A stretch of DNA of 64,000 nt from Clostridium_S neuense (lineage in GTDB: Bacteria > Bacillota > Clostridia > Clostridiales > Clostridiaceae), in the NCBI RefSeq assembly GCF_045310695.1, contig NZ_JBJIAA010000011.1, forward strand, positions 1 through 64,000, given 5' to 3'. The notes beneath the pieces were generated by a model. The model did not search any database and was not told the DNA's origin. It saw only the letters and a list, made by a program, of their open reading frames with translations. Below, in pieces: positions 53,451 through 61,472 of the stretch; positions within the stretch are counted from its first letter, which is position 1, and every line of letters begins with the position of its first letter. The position numbers were made by a program, and so were the translations under genes.

Positions 53451-55379
53451 TTACGAAGTTTTTACAAAGTCCCATTCAAAATCAAAGGGCTTTACATGCA
53501 TTAAAACAAGCTCCTGCTCTGAAAGGAGTATAGCTTGTCCTGATATAAAGGTTGTCATAAGCTGCTCACACCTTGAAGATAAACCTAAAAATTCTGCAAC
53601 CTTTTTAGCTACTGCACCATCCTGCTTTAAAAGTATTTTTGTACCACATAGATTTATTATGGCTTCTGTTTGCTTGCTCCCTATAAAGTCCTGCATAAAC
53701 TGTGTTGCAAGGGTTAAAGCTATTTTAAGCTTCCTTCCAAGTCTTGCTATAAGCTCAAGAAAATGAAGAGACCTTTCAAACTTCGCAAATAAGTGCCCTT
53801 CATCAACTATAACTTCCTTTTCAATATCCTTATACTTGTAGTTAGAAAAATTTGTCCATATCCACGACAGACTGTTTATCATGGCATAAAATTTAGTAAA
53901 TTCATCTGTTAAATGCTTATAGCTAATAGCAATTATTCTACTGCTTAAATTTATTGATGACTTACAATCAAACATAGCCATTGGACCATCACCGGTTATC
54001 ATCTTCATAACCTCAATAAGTTCCTTTACACCTTCCGATTGGAGTTTTTCATTTTTAGATATAAGTGCATTTCTTAAATCACTTAGAGTGGGTAAATCTT
54101 TTTTTACTTTTCCTGTATAAAACTGTCCGTTCTTTTCATAACCCTTCTCTTCATACAAAGTATCCGGCTCTTCAGTTATCTTCAATTTATCATAAAGCTC
54201 TGCCGTACATTCATCTACTGCTGTAATTTCTTCGCCCTGAAGTGGCATACCATTTCTAAATTTTTCAGAAAATATTGATATCATCTCTATTATTTCCGAA
54301 CGCTTTCCATATATGTCTATTTTTCTTTTGCCATTCTCATCTTCCTCAACTTCGAGTTCAAATGGATTTATTCCAGATTTAACTCCTGGTTTAAGCTGAA
54401 TATATTGACCACCTAGGTGCTCTATCCATGCACGGTATTCTTCTTGTGGATCAAGGATAATTGTCCATCTTCCTGCTGCTGCACATCTTCCTGCTTTTAG
54501 CTTTAAAAATACTGATTTACCAGCACCAGTTGTTCCAGAAACAAATGTATGAGGATTAGTAAGTGTAGGTGCTCCTATAAATTCATCATAGACAATTGGA
54601 GATTTCGTAAACAAATTTTCACCATAGAATATCCCATCTTTATGACAGAGTTCTGTATTTCCAACAGGAATAAGACTTGCTATAGATCCCGTTATCATAT
54701 TTCTAAAGCCACCAGTATATTTAACATCTAAATATGGCATACCCGTTAAAAATCCTTTAAGTTGATCACCTATAAGGCATTTTGCAACAAGAGATTTTCT
54801 TGCACAAATCGTATCAAACATTTCCGATCTATCATCAAGATCTGCTGGATTTTTACCCCATAACAAAACTATTGGCTGAGCATAAAACATTCTTTCAGTA
54901 TTTGTTTGTATCTTTGCCCTCATATCGTCCAAATCTTCTGCCGCAAGCTTCATGCCATAGTCTATAGAATAACCATGTTTCAATTGAAGATTAATATTAC
55001 TCATATATTGACTAAATTTTGATGTAAGCCTTTTTATAACGCTGGAATCTGGTATATTTTCAACATAGGTTGTAATATCTATATTGCCTATTTGAAAAAG
55101 TTCATTAAGATAACCTACAGTCATATTTCTTGGAAAACCAATAATTGCATATACTCTGCAGTACTTTTCTGGCCCCATATACATATAGTCTTTTCCTTCA
55201 ATTATTCCATCTGGTGATATTAAATCTAGTATATTTAATGTTCCTCTAGTAAAGAAGTTATTTTCTTCAGTTAATTCGGCATCCTTCTGAACATTACCTT
55301 GAGAATTTATATTATCATTCTTTTTATTTTTAATTTCTTGTTTATTAGAATTACTTCTATTCTTCATCAATTTCAACAA
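53451..55379 (-). CDS. virB4: VirB4-type secretion ATPase
   Basis: 642 aa. Walker A GTTGAGKSV at 282-290, followed by WTIILDPQEEYRAWI, then Walker B EVIVDEGHLFAKF near 532-544 and ALTLATQFMQD (RecA-fold motif). Energises assembly of type IV secretion channels. The start overlaps the previous gene by 23 bases; TTG 55379 is the longest, ATG 55367 is possible. The usual N-terminal VirB4 extension seems partly split off into the preceding gene. Confidence 0.93.
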   Translation of the reverse strand: MLKLMKNRSNSNKQEIKNKKNDNINSQGNVQKDAELTEENNFFTRGTLNILDLISPDGIIEGKDYMYMGPEKYCRVYAIIGFPRNMTVGYLNELFQIGNIDITTYVENIPDSSVIKRLTSKFSQYMSNINLQLKHGYSIDYGMKLAAEDLDDMRAKIQTNTERMFYAQPIVLLWGKNPADLDDRSEMFDTICARKSLVAKCLIGDQLKGFLTGMPYLDVKYTGGFRNMITGSIASLIPVGNTELCHKDGIFYGENLFTKSPIVYDEFIGAPTLTNPHTFVSGTTGAGKSVFLKLKAGRCAAAGRWTIILDPQEEYRAWIEHLGGQYIQLKPGVKSGINPFELEVEEDENGKRKIDIYGKRSEIIEMISIFSEKFRNGMPLQGEEITAVDECTAELYDKLKITEEPDTLYEEKGYEKNGQFYTGKVKKDLPTLSDLRNALISKNEKLQSEGVKELIEVMKMITGDGPMAMFDCKSSINLSSRIIAISYKHLTDEFTKFYAMINSLSWIWTNFSNYKYKDIEKEVIVDEGHLFAKFERSLHFLELIARLGRKLKIALTLATQFMQDFIGSKQTEAIINLCGTKILLKQDGAVAKKVAEFLGLSSRCEQLMTTFISGQAILLSEQELVLMHVKPFDFEWDFVKTS

Positions 55380-56136
55380 CCTGTCCTACCCCCTCACTGT
55401 ACAAATCGAATACTCCATCTTTTTCAAGCTTTTCTATCTTAATATTCTTTCCTCTGTTAAATAAATCTGTAAAAATTTGAGCTGTACTTTCAGAATTTAA
55501 AAGATTCACCTTCATTCTAGCTCTTGAAAGTCCACCAGCTATGTTATCAACTCTTGATTGAAGCTCATTAAGTACTTTCTTTTCATCCCTACCCGGAAGA
55601 TAGGCTCCTACTGTACAAAAACTCTTTCTTACAAAAACACCTTTTTCATCTTCCATTTTTCTGTATGCAGTATAAAGCTGAGAACAGTAATTTTTAAGAT
55701 TATCAGAAATTAAAGTATCACTGCTGTTCATCGTTCCCTCAACTTGCTCTGCTGGTTCTTTTATTTCCATCTTTTTTAAAGTTGTATGAAACATAACTGG
55801 AAAATTAAGCGATAGAGCACACATAATAAGACAGTTTTCAAAGGTTGTTTGCTCTTCATCTGTTAAAAGTTCAAAATCCGGAGACGATATGCCAAGATTA
55901 ACTCTAACTGCCCCATTTCTCATGTATATCTTATTGTTCTTTATTTCCCTTATATTCATAAGTTTTTTTAAAGCATTTCTATCAAGCCTCTGTTCATAAT
56001 CACTTTTTTCATGCTGCTCTCCATTGATGCTTTTTTTAGCTTTAGGTTTCTTACTCTTTCTCGTGTAAATAACTACAAAAAGCATAAAAACACCCGCAAG
56101 TACCGGAAATATTATTCCTATAAAAACCACCTTCAC
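55357..56136 (-). CDS. Membrane-anchored VirB4-associated protein
   Basis: 259 aa. N-terminal helix (FIGIIFPVLAGVFMLFVVIY) and a basic linker precede a soluble domain from about 60 to 259 (NGAVRVNLGISSPDFELLTDEEQ...). This resembles the N-terminal TraC-like domain of VirB4 proteins, where it has a role in membrane docking. Overlaps virB4, so the two are probably made in equal amounts and interact. Inference from position and partial pattern. Confidence 0.65.
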   Translation of the reverse strand: MKVVFIGIIFPVLAGVFMLFVVIYTRKSKKPKAKKSINGEQHEKSDYEQRLDRNALKKLMNIREIKNNKIYMRNGAVRVNLGISSPDFELLTDEEQTTFENCLIMCALSLNFPVMFHTTLKKMEIKEPAEQVEGTMNSSDTLISDNLKNYCSQLYTAYRKMEDEKGVFVRKSFCTVGAYLPGRDEKKVLNELQSRVDNIAGGLSRARMKVNLLNSESTAQIFTDLFNRGKNIKIEKLEKDGVFDLYSEGVGQVVEIDEE

Positions 56137-56145
56137 ACCTTCCTT

Positions 56146-56502
56146 CTATTTTTCATATTTAAATATCTTATTTCTATGCTTAAATTTAAGCATCTTAATT
56201 AAATAACCATCAAAATTATAGGTATCATCTACCTTAAAAAAGGCACATAATGCCGAAAACACCACTACGACAATTGATATAACAAGCCTTATAGTAAGTC
56301 CTATATAATTAAAGGATATACTTGATGAACCCATGGTATTTTTATGAATAGTCATGTAGCTTCTATCGCCTAAAAATACAAGTGCAACTATAGTCCCAGC
56401 GCAAATAATCCAGCCGAGCTGTCTTAAAGACATATATCCACCAATGATTTTATCTTCACCATTTATGTTAAAAGGCACTTGAAAATACCTCATAAAATTC
56501 AT
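56146..56502 (-). CDS. PrgI-family (VirB3-like) protein
   Basis: 118 aa. Opens RYFQVPFNINGEDKIIGGYM-type sequence with SLRQLGWIICAGTIVAL, the hallmark of the PrgI family of Gram-positive type IV secretion systems. Two transmembrane helices (about 27-46 and 68-92). ATG start after AAAGGA. Between pilin and VirB4-associated genes as in many conjugative elements. Confidence 0.85.
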   Translation of the reverse strand: MNFMRYFQVPFNINGEDKIIGGYMSLRQLGWIICAGTIVALVFLGDRSYMTIHKNTMGSSSISFNYIGLTIRLVISIVVVVFSALCAFFKVDDTYNFDGYLIKMLKFKHRNKIFKYEK

Positions 56503-56510
56503 TCCTTTCT

Positions 56511-56534
56511 AAAAAAGAGCAGTTGCCTGCTCTT
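56511..56534 (-). terminator. Terminator/leader hairpin before the PrgI gene
   Basis: 8-bp stem AAGAGCAG with 4-base loop (56515-56522 with 56527-56534), then TTTTTTAG and, directly, AAAGGA for the PrgI start; only five bases past the upstream stop codon. Confidence 0.75.
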
Positions 56535-56538
56535 ATGT

Positions 56539-56943
56539 TTACTTTGTGCCCCATCCCCAGAATAGACCAGCAAATACTGCAAAACCTCCAAGTAAAAGCG
56601 CTGCAATAATTACAGTTAACACTGAATCCATAGCTTCTGATCTTGCTTCCTGCTTTTTACTTGCCATAAGCATTTTAATACCTATAACAACTACTGCTAT
56701 ACCTACAAGTGCTCCACCAAAAGCTGTTGCCATGCCTTGATTAGCTGTAAATATTCTAGATGCAACAGTACTTGCATCTTGAGAAGTAATAGAAGTTGCT
56801 CCACCTGTTGCTGGTGAATCTGCTGCAAAAACTCTCATAGAGCTTGTCATTATAACTGCTCCTGCTGAAACTGCAATTGTACTTGCCTTTAACCACATTT
56901 TCTTGGCATTTCCATTAAACTTCTTAAATTTTTCTTTAATCAT
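56539..56943 (-). CDS. TrbC/VirB2-like pilin
   Basis: 134 aa. Basic head, long signal peptide (ASTIAVSAGAVIMTSSM) with cleavage near VFAAD-SP, then a short polar loop and two hydrophobic helices joined by KKQEARSEAMDS. This is the layout of VirB2/TrbC pilins. The helix-loop-helix part is repeated in the N-terminus of the 845-aa channel protein. Likely the conjugation-type pilus subunit. ATG after AAGGTGATTTAG. Confidence 0.8.
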   Translation of the reverse strand: MIKEKFKKFNGNAKKMWLKASTIAVSAGAVIMTSSMRVFAADSPATGGATSITSQDASTVASRIFTANQGMATAFGGALVGIAVVVIGIKMLMASKKQEARSEAMDSVLTVIIAALLLGGFAVFAGLFWGWGTK

Positions 56944-56961
56944 CTAAATCACCTTTCCTTC

Positions 56962-57267
56962 CTACTTAACCACATTTGTAAGGCTCTTTAAAAGTCCTAT
57001 AAATACCGGCATAAAGTAATAAAATACTAATGCTAATGTTATGACTCCAAAGTCTGCCGCTGCCATTTTTTTTATGGTCTTGCTGTGTAGCAGTGCTCCA
57101 CCTATAAGAAAAATAAATGCAGCTGCATATCCTAAAAGTGCTATTGGATATATAATTGGAGTTAAAAAATTATAAAGCATCATAACGACAGTAACTAATT
57201 TACTGCTTGCCACTTCTGGCGATACAGGTTGTACATTCACAAAATCACCTGCTTTCATATTTTCCAA
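56962..57267 (-). CDS. Small membrane protein of the type IV cluster
   Basis: 101 aa, TTG start eight bases after GAGGTGA. Polar 20-residue head, then three hydrophobic segments (VVMMLYNFLTPIIYPIALLG, AAFIFLIGGALLH, FGVITLALVFYYFMPVFIGL). Situated just before the VirB2-like pilin; it may be a second pilin-like or VirB2-related component. Its leader has a perfect AAGGAGGTGAT with a three-codon frame (MFL-stop). Confidence 0.6.
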   Translation of the reverse strand: MENMKAGDFVNVQPVSPEVASSKLVTVVMMLYNFLTPIIYPIALLGYAAAFIFLIGGALLHSKTIKKMAAADFGVITLALVFYYFMPVFIGLLKSLTNVVK

Positions 57268-57320
57268 TTAATTCTTCACCTCTTTCCTTCATAAAAACAT
57301 TAGTATCACCTCCTTCCTAC

Positions 57321-57364
57321 AAAAAAATAGGAATAAAGAATTTTATTAATTCCTTATTCCTATT
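57321..57364 (-). terminator. Terminator after the tandem-HTH gene
   Basis: 17-bp stem with one G-U pair (57326-57342 with 57348-57364), T-run then TTGTAGGAAGGAGG on the minus strand; eight bases past the stop codon. Confidence 0.85.
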
Positions 57365-57371
57365 GAAGTTT

Positions 57372-58007
57372 TCATACTTTATTTTTTTCGTATGTCTTTG
57401 TCTTATATATTTTAAAAGAGTGAATTCCCATGCTTTGCGGTAAATCAAAGGGTCTAGCACCGCAGGATTTATCAAATTCAAGCTTTTGCTTTTTACTGTT
57501 AAATCTATAATGCTTTAAGTTAATTTCTACAATTCCAGCATCTGATATTTTACGTGTTCTAGACATTGATATTGCATTTTGAATCTGCAGCAGCTTTAAA
57601 TTACTCATAATCATATCTTCTCTCAGTACATTTCTTTTTTCAGATTTGATTTTTTTTGAAAGTTCTCTATTTCTTTTTAAACTTTCTTTTTTCCTTTTAT
57701 CTTTTTCAAATTTATATCTATTATCTTTTTTTATTACATAAGTAACAGCAGAATTGCTTAATGTAACTTCTTTAGCAATCTCGCAAACCTTTTTATGCTG
57801 CTCATAGTATAGTTTTATAATTTTTTCTGATTTCTTCAAAACCTCCAAGGATTTCTTTTCTCTTCTTTCAGCGGCTTCCTTCAAATATCTAGGATCACTT
57901 TTTATATATTTATATATATTTTGCTTTGAGCTTTTCATTAAGATAGCAATTTCTTGTATTTTTTTACCTTCATTAAAATACATTTTTATAATATTATATT
58001 TATCCAA
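57372..58007 (-). CDS. DNA-binding protein with two tandem helix-turn-helix repeats
   Basis: About 211 aa from TTG 58007, eight bases after CGGAGG (GTG 58016 overlaps that site). Two alike segments, YNIIKMYFNEGKKIQEIAI...YKYIKSDPRY and EKIIKLYYEQHKKVCEIAK...TYVIKKDNRY, form a duplicated homeodomain-like HTH. A very basic helix (KDKRKKESLKRNRELSKKIK) and a C-terminal domain follow. Placed second in the cluster, it likely regulates the secretion genes. Confidence 0.7.
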   Translation of the reverse strand: MDKYNIIKMYFNEGKKIQEIAILMKSSKQNIYKYIKSDPRYLKEAAERREKKSLEVLKKSEKIIKLYYEQHKKVCEIAKEVTLSNSAVTYVIKKDNRYKFEKDKRKKESLKRNRELSKKIKSEKRNVLREDMIMSNLKLLQIQNAISMSRTRKISDAGIVEINLKHYRFNSKKQKLEFDKSCGARPFDLPQSMGIHSFKIYKTKTYEKNKV

Positions 58008-58090
58008 ACTTAACACCTCCGAAAAGATTACCGATTAAATTTTTTATTTCCGAATTCAATTTATAATTTCTTTAAGTTCAGTATTATTGT

Positions 58091-58120
58091 ATAATATTTG
58101 AAAGGTATATATCTTATCAA
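58091..58120 (-). promoter_or_regulatory. Candidate promoter of the tandem-HTH gene
   Basis: Minus strand TTGATA (58115-58120), 18-base spacer, TATTAT (58091-58096); leader of about 75 bases to the TTG start. The -10 lies in a near-palindrome TATTATTGTATAATA. Confidence 0.4.
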
Positions 58121-58334
58121 TGTTATGCCATTTTTTCTATTCACTATATGCCTAAGTTTTTGTTTTCTATGCCTTAACCTTAAGTGAATACTTATCATTT
58201 TATGAATGTATTGTAAATTTGCATGGTTTTATTTGATTTTTTATAAGTTTTTATGTAAAATCTAATAGAATGGTATTCAACTTTATTTTTGGTTCCCCAG
58301 TGGAACCTTTTTTTATTTAAAGTATAGACTTTAA
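58121..58334. other. Gene-free stretch before the tandem-HTH gene
   Basis: Part of a 369-base gap. Apart from the promoter candidate and the plus-strand terminator it is plain A/T-rich sequence; no open frame with a ribosome site was seen. Confidence 0.5.
58291..58315 (+). terminator. Orphan plus-strand terminator
   Basis: GGTTCC (58291-58296), loop CCAGT, GGAACC (58302-58307), then T8. A good intrinsic terminator for plus-strand transcription, yet no plus-strand gene exists upstream; it may end a small or antisense RNA from the 58.09-58.29 kb gap. Confidence 0.65.
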
Positions 58335-58369
58335 ATAAAAAAAGGGAAGCTTAAATAAAACTTCCCTTT
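58335..58369 (-). terminator. Terminator after the Spo0E-like gene
   Basis: 9-bp stem AAAGGGAAG (58341-58349 with 58361-58369) followed by TTTTTTTATTT; seven bases past the stop codon. Confidence 0.8.
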
Positions 58370-58376
58370 AATTGAA

Positions 58377-58790
58377 TTACAAAATATCACTATTCTCTTC
58401 CATATCCTCAAGTCTACCTAGTAAGTAATAAAAAGCCTCTTTAGTTGTAGAAAATATCTTAGTATCCTCTCGAAACCATAAAATTTTACCACTTTTAGCT
58501 ATTAAGCCCGTATAAACCTTATAGTCTTTATAAATTATTGAATAATTTTTACTTTGAATGCAGATAAAATTTTTATTCATAAAAACTTTTATTTCAGCTT
58601 CTACATTAATTTGTCTTCTCATTTCTTTGTCAATTTCATTATTAATTTCTCTTGATTTTACCATCACTTCGTAACTTTCAACTCCATACTTTTTTATAAG
58701 CTCATAAAGCTCATTTCTCAATTTTTCTAAATTACTCTCATCAGAAGCTCCTTTCCATTTCTCTTTAAATTTTTTAATTTTTCTTTCCAT
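58377..58790 (-). CDS. Spo0E-like N-terminal domain protein
   Basis: 137 aa. Residues 20-55 (NLEKLRNELYELIKKYG ... EVMVKSREINNEID) follow the helical-hairpin pattern of Spo0E-family phosphatases of Spo0A~P. The SQELD signature is altered to SREIN (46-50), lacking its Asp, so phosphatase activity is doubtful. The C-terminal 75 residues (VFMNKNFICIQSKNYSIIY...) are an added, unknown beta-rich domain. First gene of the cluster. ATG after AAGAGG. Confidence 0.55.
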   Translation of the reverse strand: MERKIKKFKEKWKGASDESNLEKLRNELYELIKKYGVESYEVMVKSREINNEIDKEMRRQINVEAEIKVFMNKNFICIQSKNYSIIYKDYKVYTGLIAKSGKILWFREDTKIFSTTKEAFYYLLGRLEDMEENSDIL

Positions 58791-58822
58791 GTTTTTTAAC
58801 CTCTTTTCTTAATTTTTTGTAC

Positions 58823-58860
58823 AAAAAAACTGCATATAGTCATGTCAACATATATACAGT
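58823..58860 (-). terminator. Leader hairpin before the Spo0E-like gene
   Basis: 10-bp stem with one G-U pair (58829-58838 with 58851-58860), then T7-GTAC; 32 bases before the start codon. Confidence 0.6.
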
Positions 58861-58963
58861 TCGTTAGCTTAAATAGCCAAAATAAATTAGTTGCAAAGCA
58901 AAATAAATTTCTCTACATTAATATTTATATGTAAATTAAATTAAATATCTTAAAATTTAAATA

Positions 58964-58997
58964 AAAAATGCAGTAGATTTTACTCCACTGCACTTTT
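58964..58997 (-). terminator. Terminator of the gamma-glutamyltransferase gene
   Basis: 14-bp stem with two G-U pairs (58964-58977 with 58984-58997), directly after the stop codon, T-run following. Confidence 0.85.
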
Positions 58998-58998
58998 A

Positions 58999-60606
58999 TT
59001 ACCATACTGCAATTTGACCATCGGTCCTTTTTTCTGTACCACCGCATAGTATATTATTTTCAGCTTTCAATATTATTTGTCCTCTACCAAAAGCTCCTTT
59101 CTCAATTTCAATTTTTATATCATGATTTTTACGCATAAGACCAAAATCTAAATTTTTAGGACATTCGTGCTCTAACAACACCTTTCTATCCGAAATCCAC
59201 TGCCACCTTGGTGCATCAAGTGCCTCTTGAGGATTCATATGAAAATCAATCATATTCATTACAACTTGTACATGCCCCTGTGGCTGCATAAACCCTCCCA
59301 TAACTCCAAAAGGTCCTATTGCACTGCCATCTTGTGTTATAAAACCAGGAATGATAGTATTATATGGTCTTTTTCCACCTGCTGCACAATTAGGATGTCT
59401 TGGGTCAAGCGAAAAGCATTTTCCTCTGTTAGCTAAAGCTACACCCGTTTTAGGTACAACCAGTCCCGAGCCAAATCCCATATAGTTACTCTGTATATAT
59501 GAAACCATATTTCCTTCCATATCAGCAGTACATAAGTATACTGTGCCTCCTTTCAAATTTCTCATACCCTTAATTTTATCAGGAACAATAGCACTGTCCT
59601 GTATTAATTTTCTCCTTTCTTCTCCATAGTTGTCAGATAATAAATTGCTTATGTTATAATTGCTTGCGTCCGATATAATTTTTCGAGCATCACCAAAAGC
59701 TATCTTTATTGCCTCTATTTGCTTATGATATGTATCTACAGTTTCTCTTTCAGTAAATTCATAACCATTTAATATATTTAATGCCATTAATGCTACTATG
59801 CCTTGTCCATTGGGGGGAAGCTCCCATATGTCATATCCTTTATAATTTATACTAACAGGTTTAACGAATTCAGGTTTAAAATTTTCTAAATCATTTTTTT
59901 TAATATATCCACCATATTGTTTTGAAAATTTATCTAGTCTTTCAGCAATTTCTCCACAATAAAACTCTTTTCCATAAGTTTCTCCAATACTTTTTAAAGT
60001 TTTAGCATGATCCTTAAGCTTAACAATTTCTCCAGCTTGAGGTGCCTTTCCGTCCTTTGTAAAGGTATTAAACCAGTATTCAAACTCACTACCGATGCAT
60101 TTGGAAAAACGCTTTACACTTTTATCCCAGTATTCTGCTGTTCCCGGAGCTAATGGATATCCATTTTCAGCATAATCAATAGCTGGCTCCAAAACTTCTT
60201 GAAGTGCTAATTTTCCGAATTTTTTAGACAATTCACACCAAGCAGCTGGAATTCCTGGAACAGTTACAGGAATCCAACCGTCCCTTGGAATTTCATTATA
60301 TCCTTTATTAATTATCTCATTTAAAGAAAGGCTCTTTGGCGCTGGTCCACTGGAATTTAAACCGTACATCTTATCTTTAATCCATATTATAGCAAAGGCA
60401 TCACCGCCAAGTCCATTAGCTGTTGGTTCTAGTACAGTAAGACAAGCTGCTGTAGCTATAGCTGCATCCACTGCATTTCCTCCTTTTTTTAATATTTCTA
60501 AACCTGCCTGTGCTGCAAGTGGTTGTCCAGTAGCAACCATACCTTTTGTACCATATATTACATTTCTATTTGAGCTATATCTATAACTCAATGGATCATA
60601 AATCAT
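58999..60606 (-). CDS. Gamma-glutamyltransferase family protein
   Basis: 535 aa from ATG 60606 after GGGAGGGGAGAT (TTG 60624 is the longest start). An Ntn hydrolase: the N-terminal part GMVATGQPLAAQAGLEILK..GNAVDAAIA and the self-cleavage/nucleophile Thr in KGGTVYLCTAD (about 369) are conserved, as are NRGKCFSLDP and GGFMQPQGHVQV. It hydrolyses or transfers gamma-glutamyl groups, but lacks a signal peptide, so cytosolic, like the YwrD/GGT-like group. Substrate uncertain. Confidence 0.88.
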   Translation of the reverse strand: MIYDPLSYRYSSNRNVIYGTKGMVATGQPLAAQAGLEILKKGGNAVDAAIATAACLTVLEPTANGLGGDAFAIIWIKDKMYGLNSSGPAPKSLSLNEIINKGYNEIPRDGWIPVTVPGIPAAWCELSKKFGKLALQEVLEPAIDYAENGYPLAPGTAEYWDKSVKRFSKCIGSEFEYWFNTFTKDGKAPQAGEIVKLKDHAKTLKSIGETYGKEFYCGEIAERLDKFSKQYGGYIKKNDLENFKPEFVKPVSINYKGYDIWELPPNGQGIVALMALNILNGYEFTERETVDTYHKQIEAIKIAFGDARKIISDASNYNISNLLSDNYGEERRKLIQDSAIVPDKIKGMRNLKGGTVYLCTADMEGNMVSYIQSNYMGFGSGLVVPKTGVALANRGKCFSLDPRHPNCAAGGKRPYNTIIPGFITQDGSAIGPFGVMGGFMQPQGHVQVVMNMIDFHMNPQEALDAPRWQWISDRKVLLEHECPKNLDFGLMRKNHDIKIEIEKGAFGRGQIILKAENNILCGGTEKRTDGQIAVW

Positions 60607-60629
60607 TTTTATCTCCCCTCCCAATATAT

Positions 60630-60737
60630 CTAATATTCTGTGTTTTTTAATTTTATCACCTTTATTTTAAATCTAATCCTAGCTCTTGAGGCTACTATAA
60701 TCTCCAGTATTTCCCACCTAATATCTTCATATGCCAT
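60630..60737 (-). CDS. Possible 35-aa frame upstream of gamma-glutamyltransferase
   Basis: ATG 60737 to TAG, product beginning MAYEDIRWEILEIIVASRAR, ending 23 bases ahead of the next start. Ribosome site weak (AAGAGC). No family; could be chance or a gene remnant. Confidence 0.2.
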   Translation of the reverse strand: MAYEDIRWEILEIIVASRARIRFKIKVIKLKNTEY

Positions 60738-60842
60738 TAGCTCTTAACTAACTCACTTTCCATATATACTTTATTAAATTATATACTTCATAAATTTTAT
60801 ATTCCATATAAAGTTACAAAAAACTTATAATTCACTATAAAT

Positions 60843-60874
60843 AAAAAATGGTAGGATAAACCCACCATTTTTTA
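60843..60874 (-). terminator. Terminator of the first YyaC gene
   Basis: About 12-bp stem with one bulged base (AAAAAATGGTAGG with the CCACCATTTTTT arm), T-run on the minus strand, 27 bases past the stop codon. Confidence 0.7.
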
Positions 60875-60901
60875 CTTACTATCTTAATCAAGCACAAAAC
60901 A

Positions 60902-61423
60902 TTATATATTATTCATTGCTTGTCTAATACCTTGCGATATTGTTTTAGCCATATAGTATACACTACATAAATCCACCTTTTCCATTTGAGATAAATACTC
61001 ATAGTCTAGCTTATTTACAATACCTCTTATGCTTAAATTACCTACCTTAAATGAACGTAAAAGTTCACAGCTTAAAGCTTCATTTTTAACTATTATACTG
61101 CCTATATCATCATAATCCCCTAAATCTGAGCTTACAGCAATTATAAAAGGCTCCTTATGCTTTAATCTTATTTTAAATAAACTTTTTATTATGTTTTCCT
61201 CATTTATTGTTGTATCTAAGCTGCCATACACATTTAATACTCCCTTATCCTTAAGCATTGAACCTACAATAGAACCTAAGGAAGCTCCATTTGAATTGTT
61301 AGTCCCTATGCAAAGCACTACTATATCATAATTATTTGTTTTATATCTTCTAATAAAATTCTCTATTTTTTTCACTGCATTTCCTTCATAATAATATACA
61401 TTTAAATAATTTTTGTTAACCAT
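60902..61423 (-). CDS. yyaC: Sporulation protein YyaC-like (DUF1256), copy 1
   Basis: 173 aa from ATG 61423, nine bases after AAAGG; ATG 61432 overlaps the site. DUF1256 fold related to germination protease GPR: CIGTNNSNGASLGSIVG at the start and VYGSLDTTINEEN, then VNKLDYEYLSQ. Probably an endopeptidase-like or chaperone-like spore protein. The Asp of the CIGTD.. region in other members reads N here. It follows a related gene by 50 bases; the two diverged after duplication. Confidence 0.8.
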   Translation of the reverse strand: MVNKNYLNVYYYEGNAVKKIENFIRRYKTNNYDIVVLCIGTNNSNGASLGSIVGSMLKDKGVLNVYGSLDTTINEENIIKSLFKIRLKHKEPFIIAVSSDLGDYDDIGSIIVKNEALSCELLRSFKVGNLSIRGIVNKLDYEYLSQMEKVDLCSVYYMAKTISQGIRQAMNNI

Positions 61424-61472
61424 AAATTTCATCCTTTCTTTTTATAAAGTACAACTACACCATCATATATAG

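Larger units (their letters stand above)
24957..58790 (-). other. Hybrid type IV secretion / Tad pilus gene cluster
   Basis: All genes in this 34-kb block lie on one strand. Conjugation-type parts: VirD4 (24957), VirB4 (53451), VirB3/PrgI (56146), VirB2-like (56539), VirB6-like (50900), wall hydrolase (48768). Tad parts: CpaE, CpaF, TadB, TadC (43158-47726), Flp-like pilins, TadE-like pseudopilins, CpaB/RcpC, TadV (31991). Secreted PKD/Ig proteins and regulators are interspersed. No relaxase, integrase, recombinase or direct-repeat att site was found, and the flanks look like ordinary chromosomal genes. Confidence 0.8.

Noticed and set aside
58017..58290. c-di-GMP riboswitch in the cluster leader
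   Set aside because: Clostridial pilus loci often have one, but none of the conserved GEMM blocks could be found on either strand.
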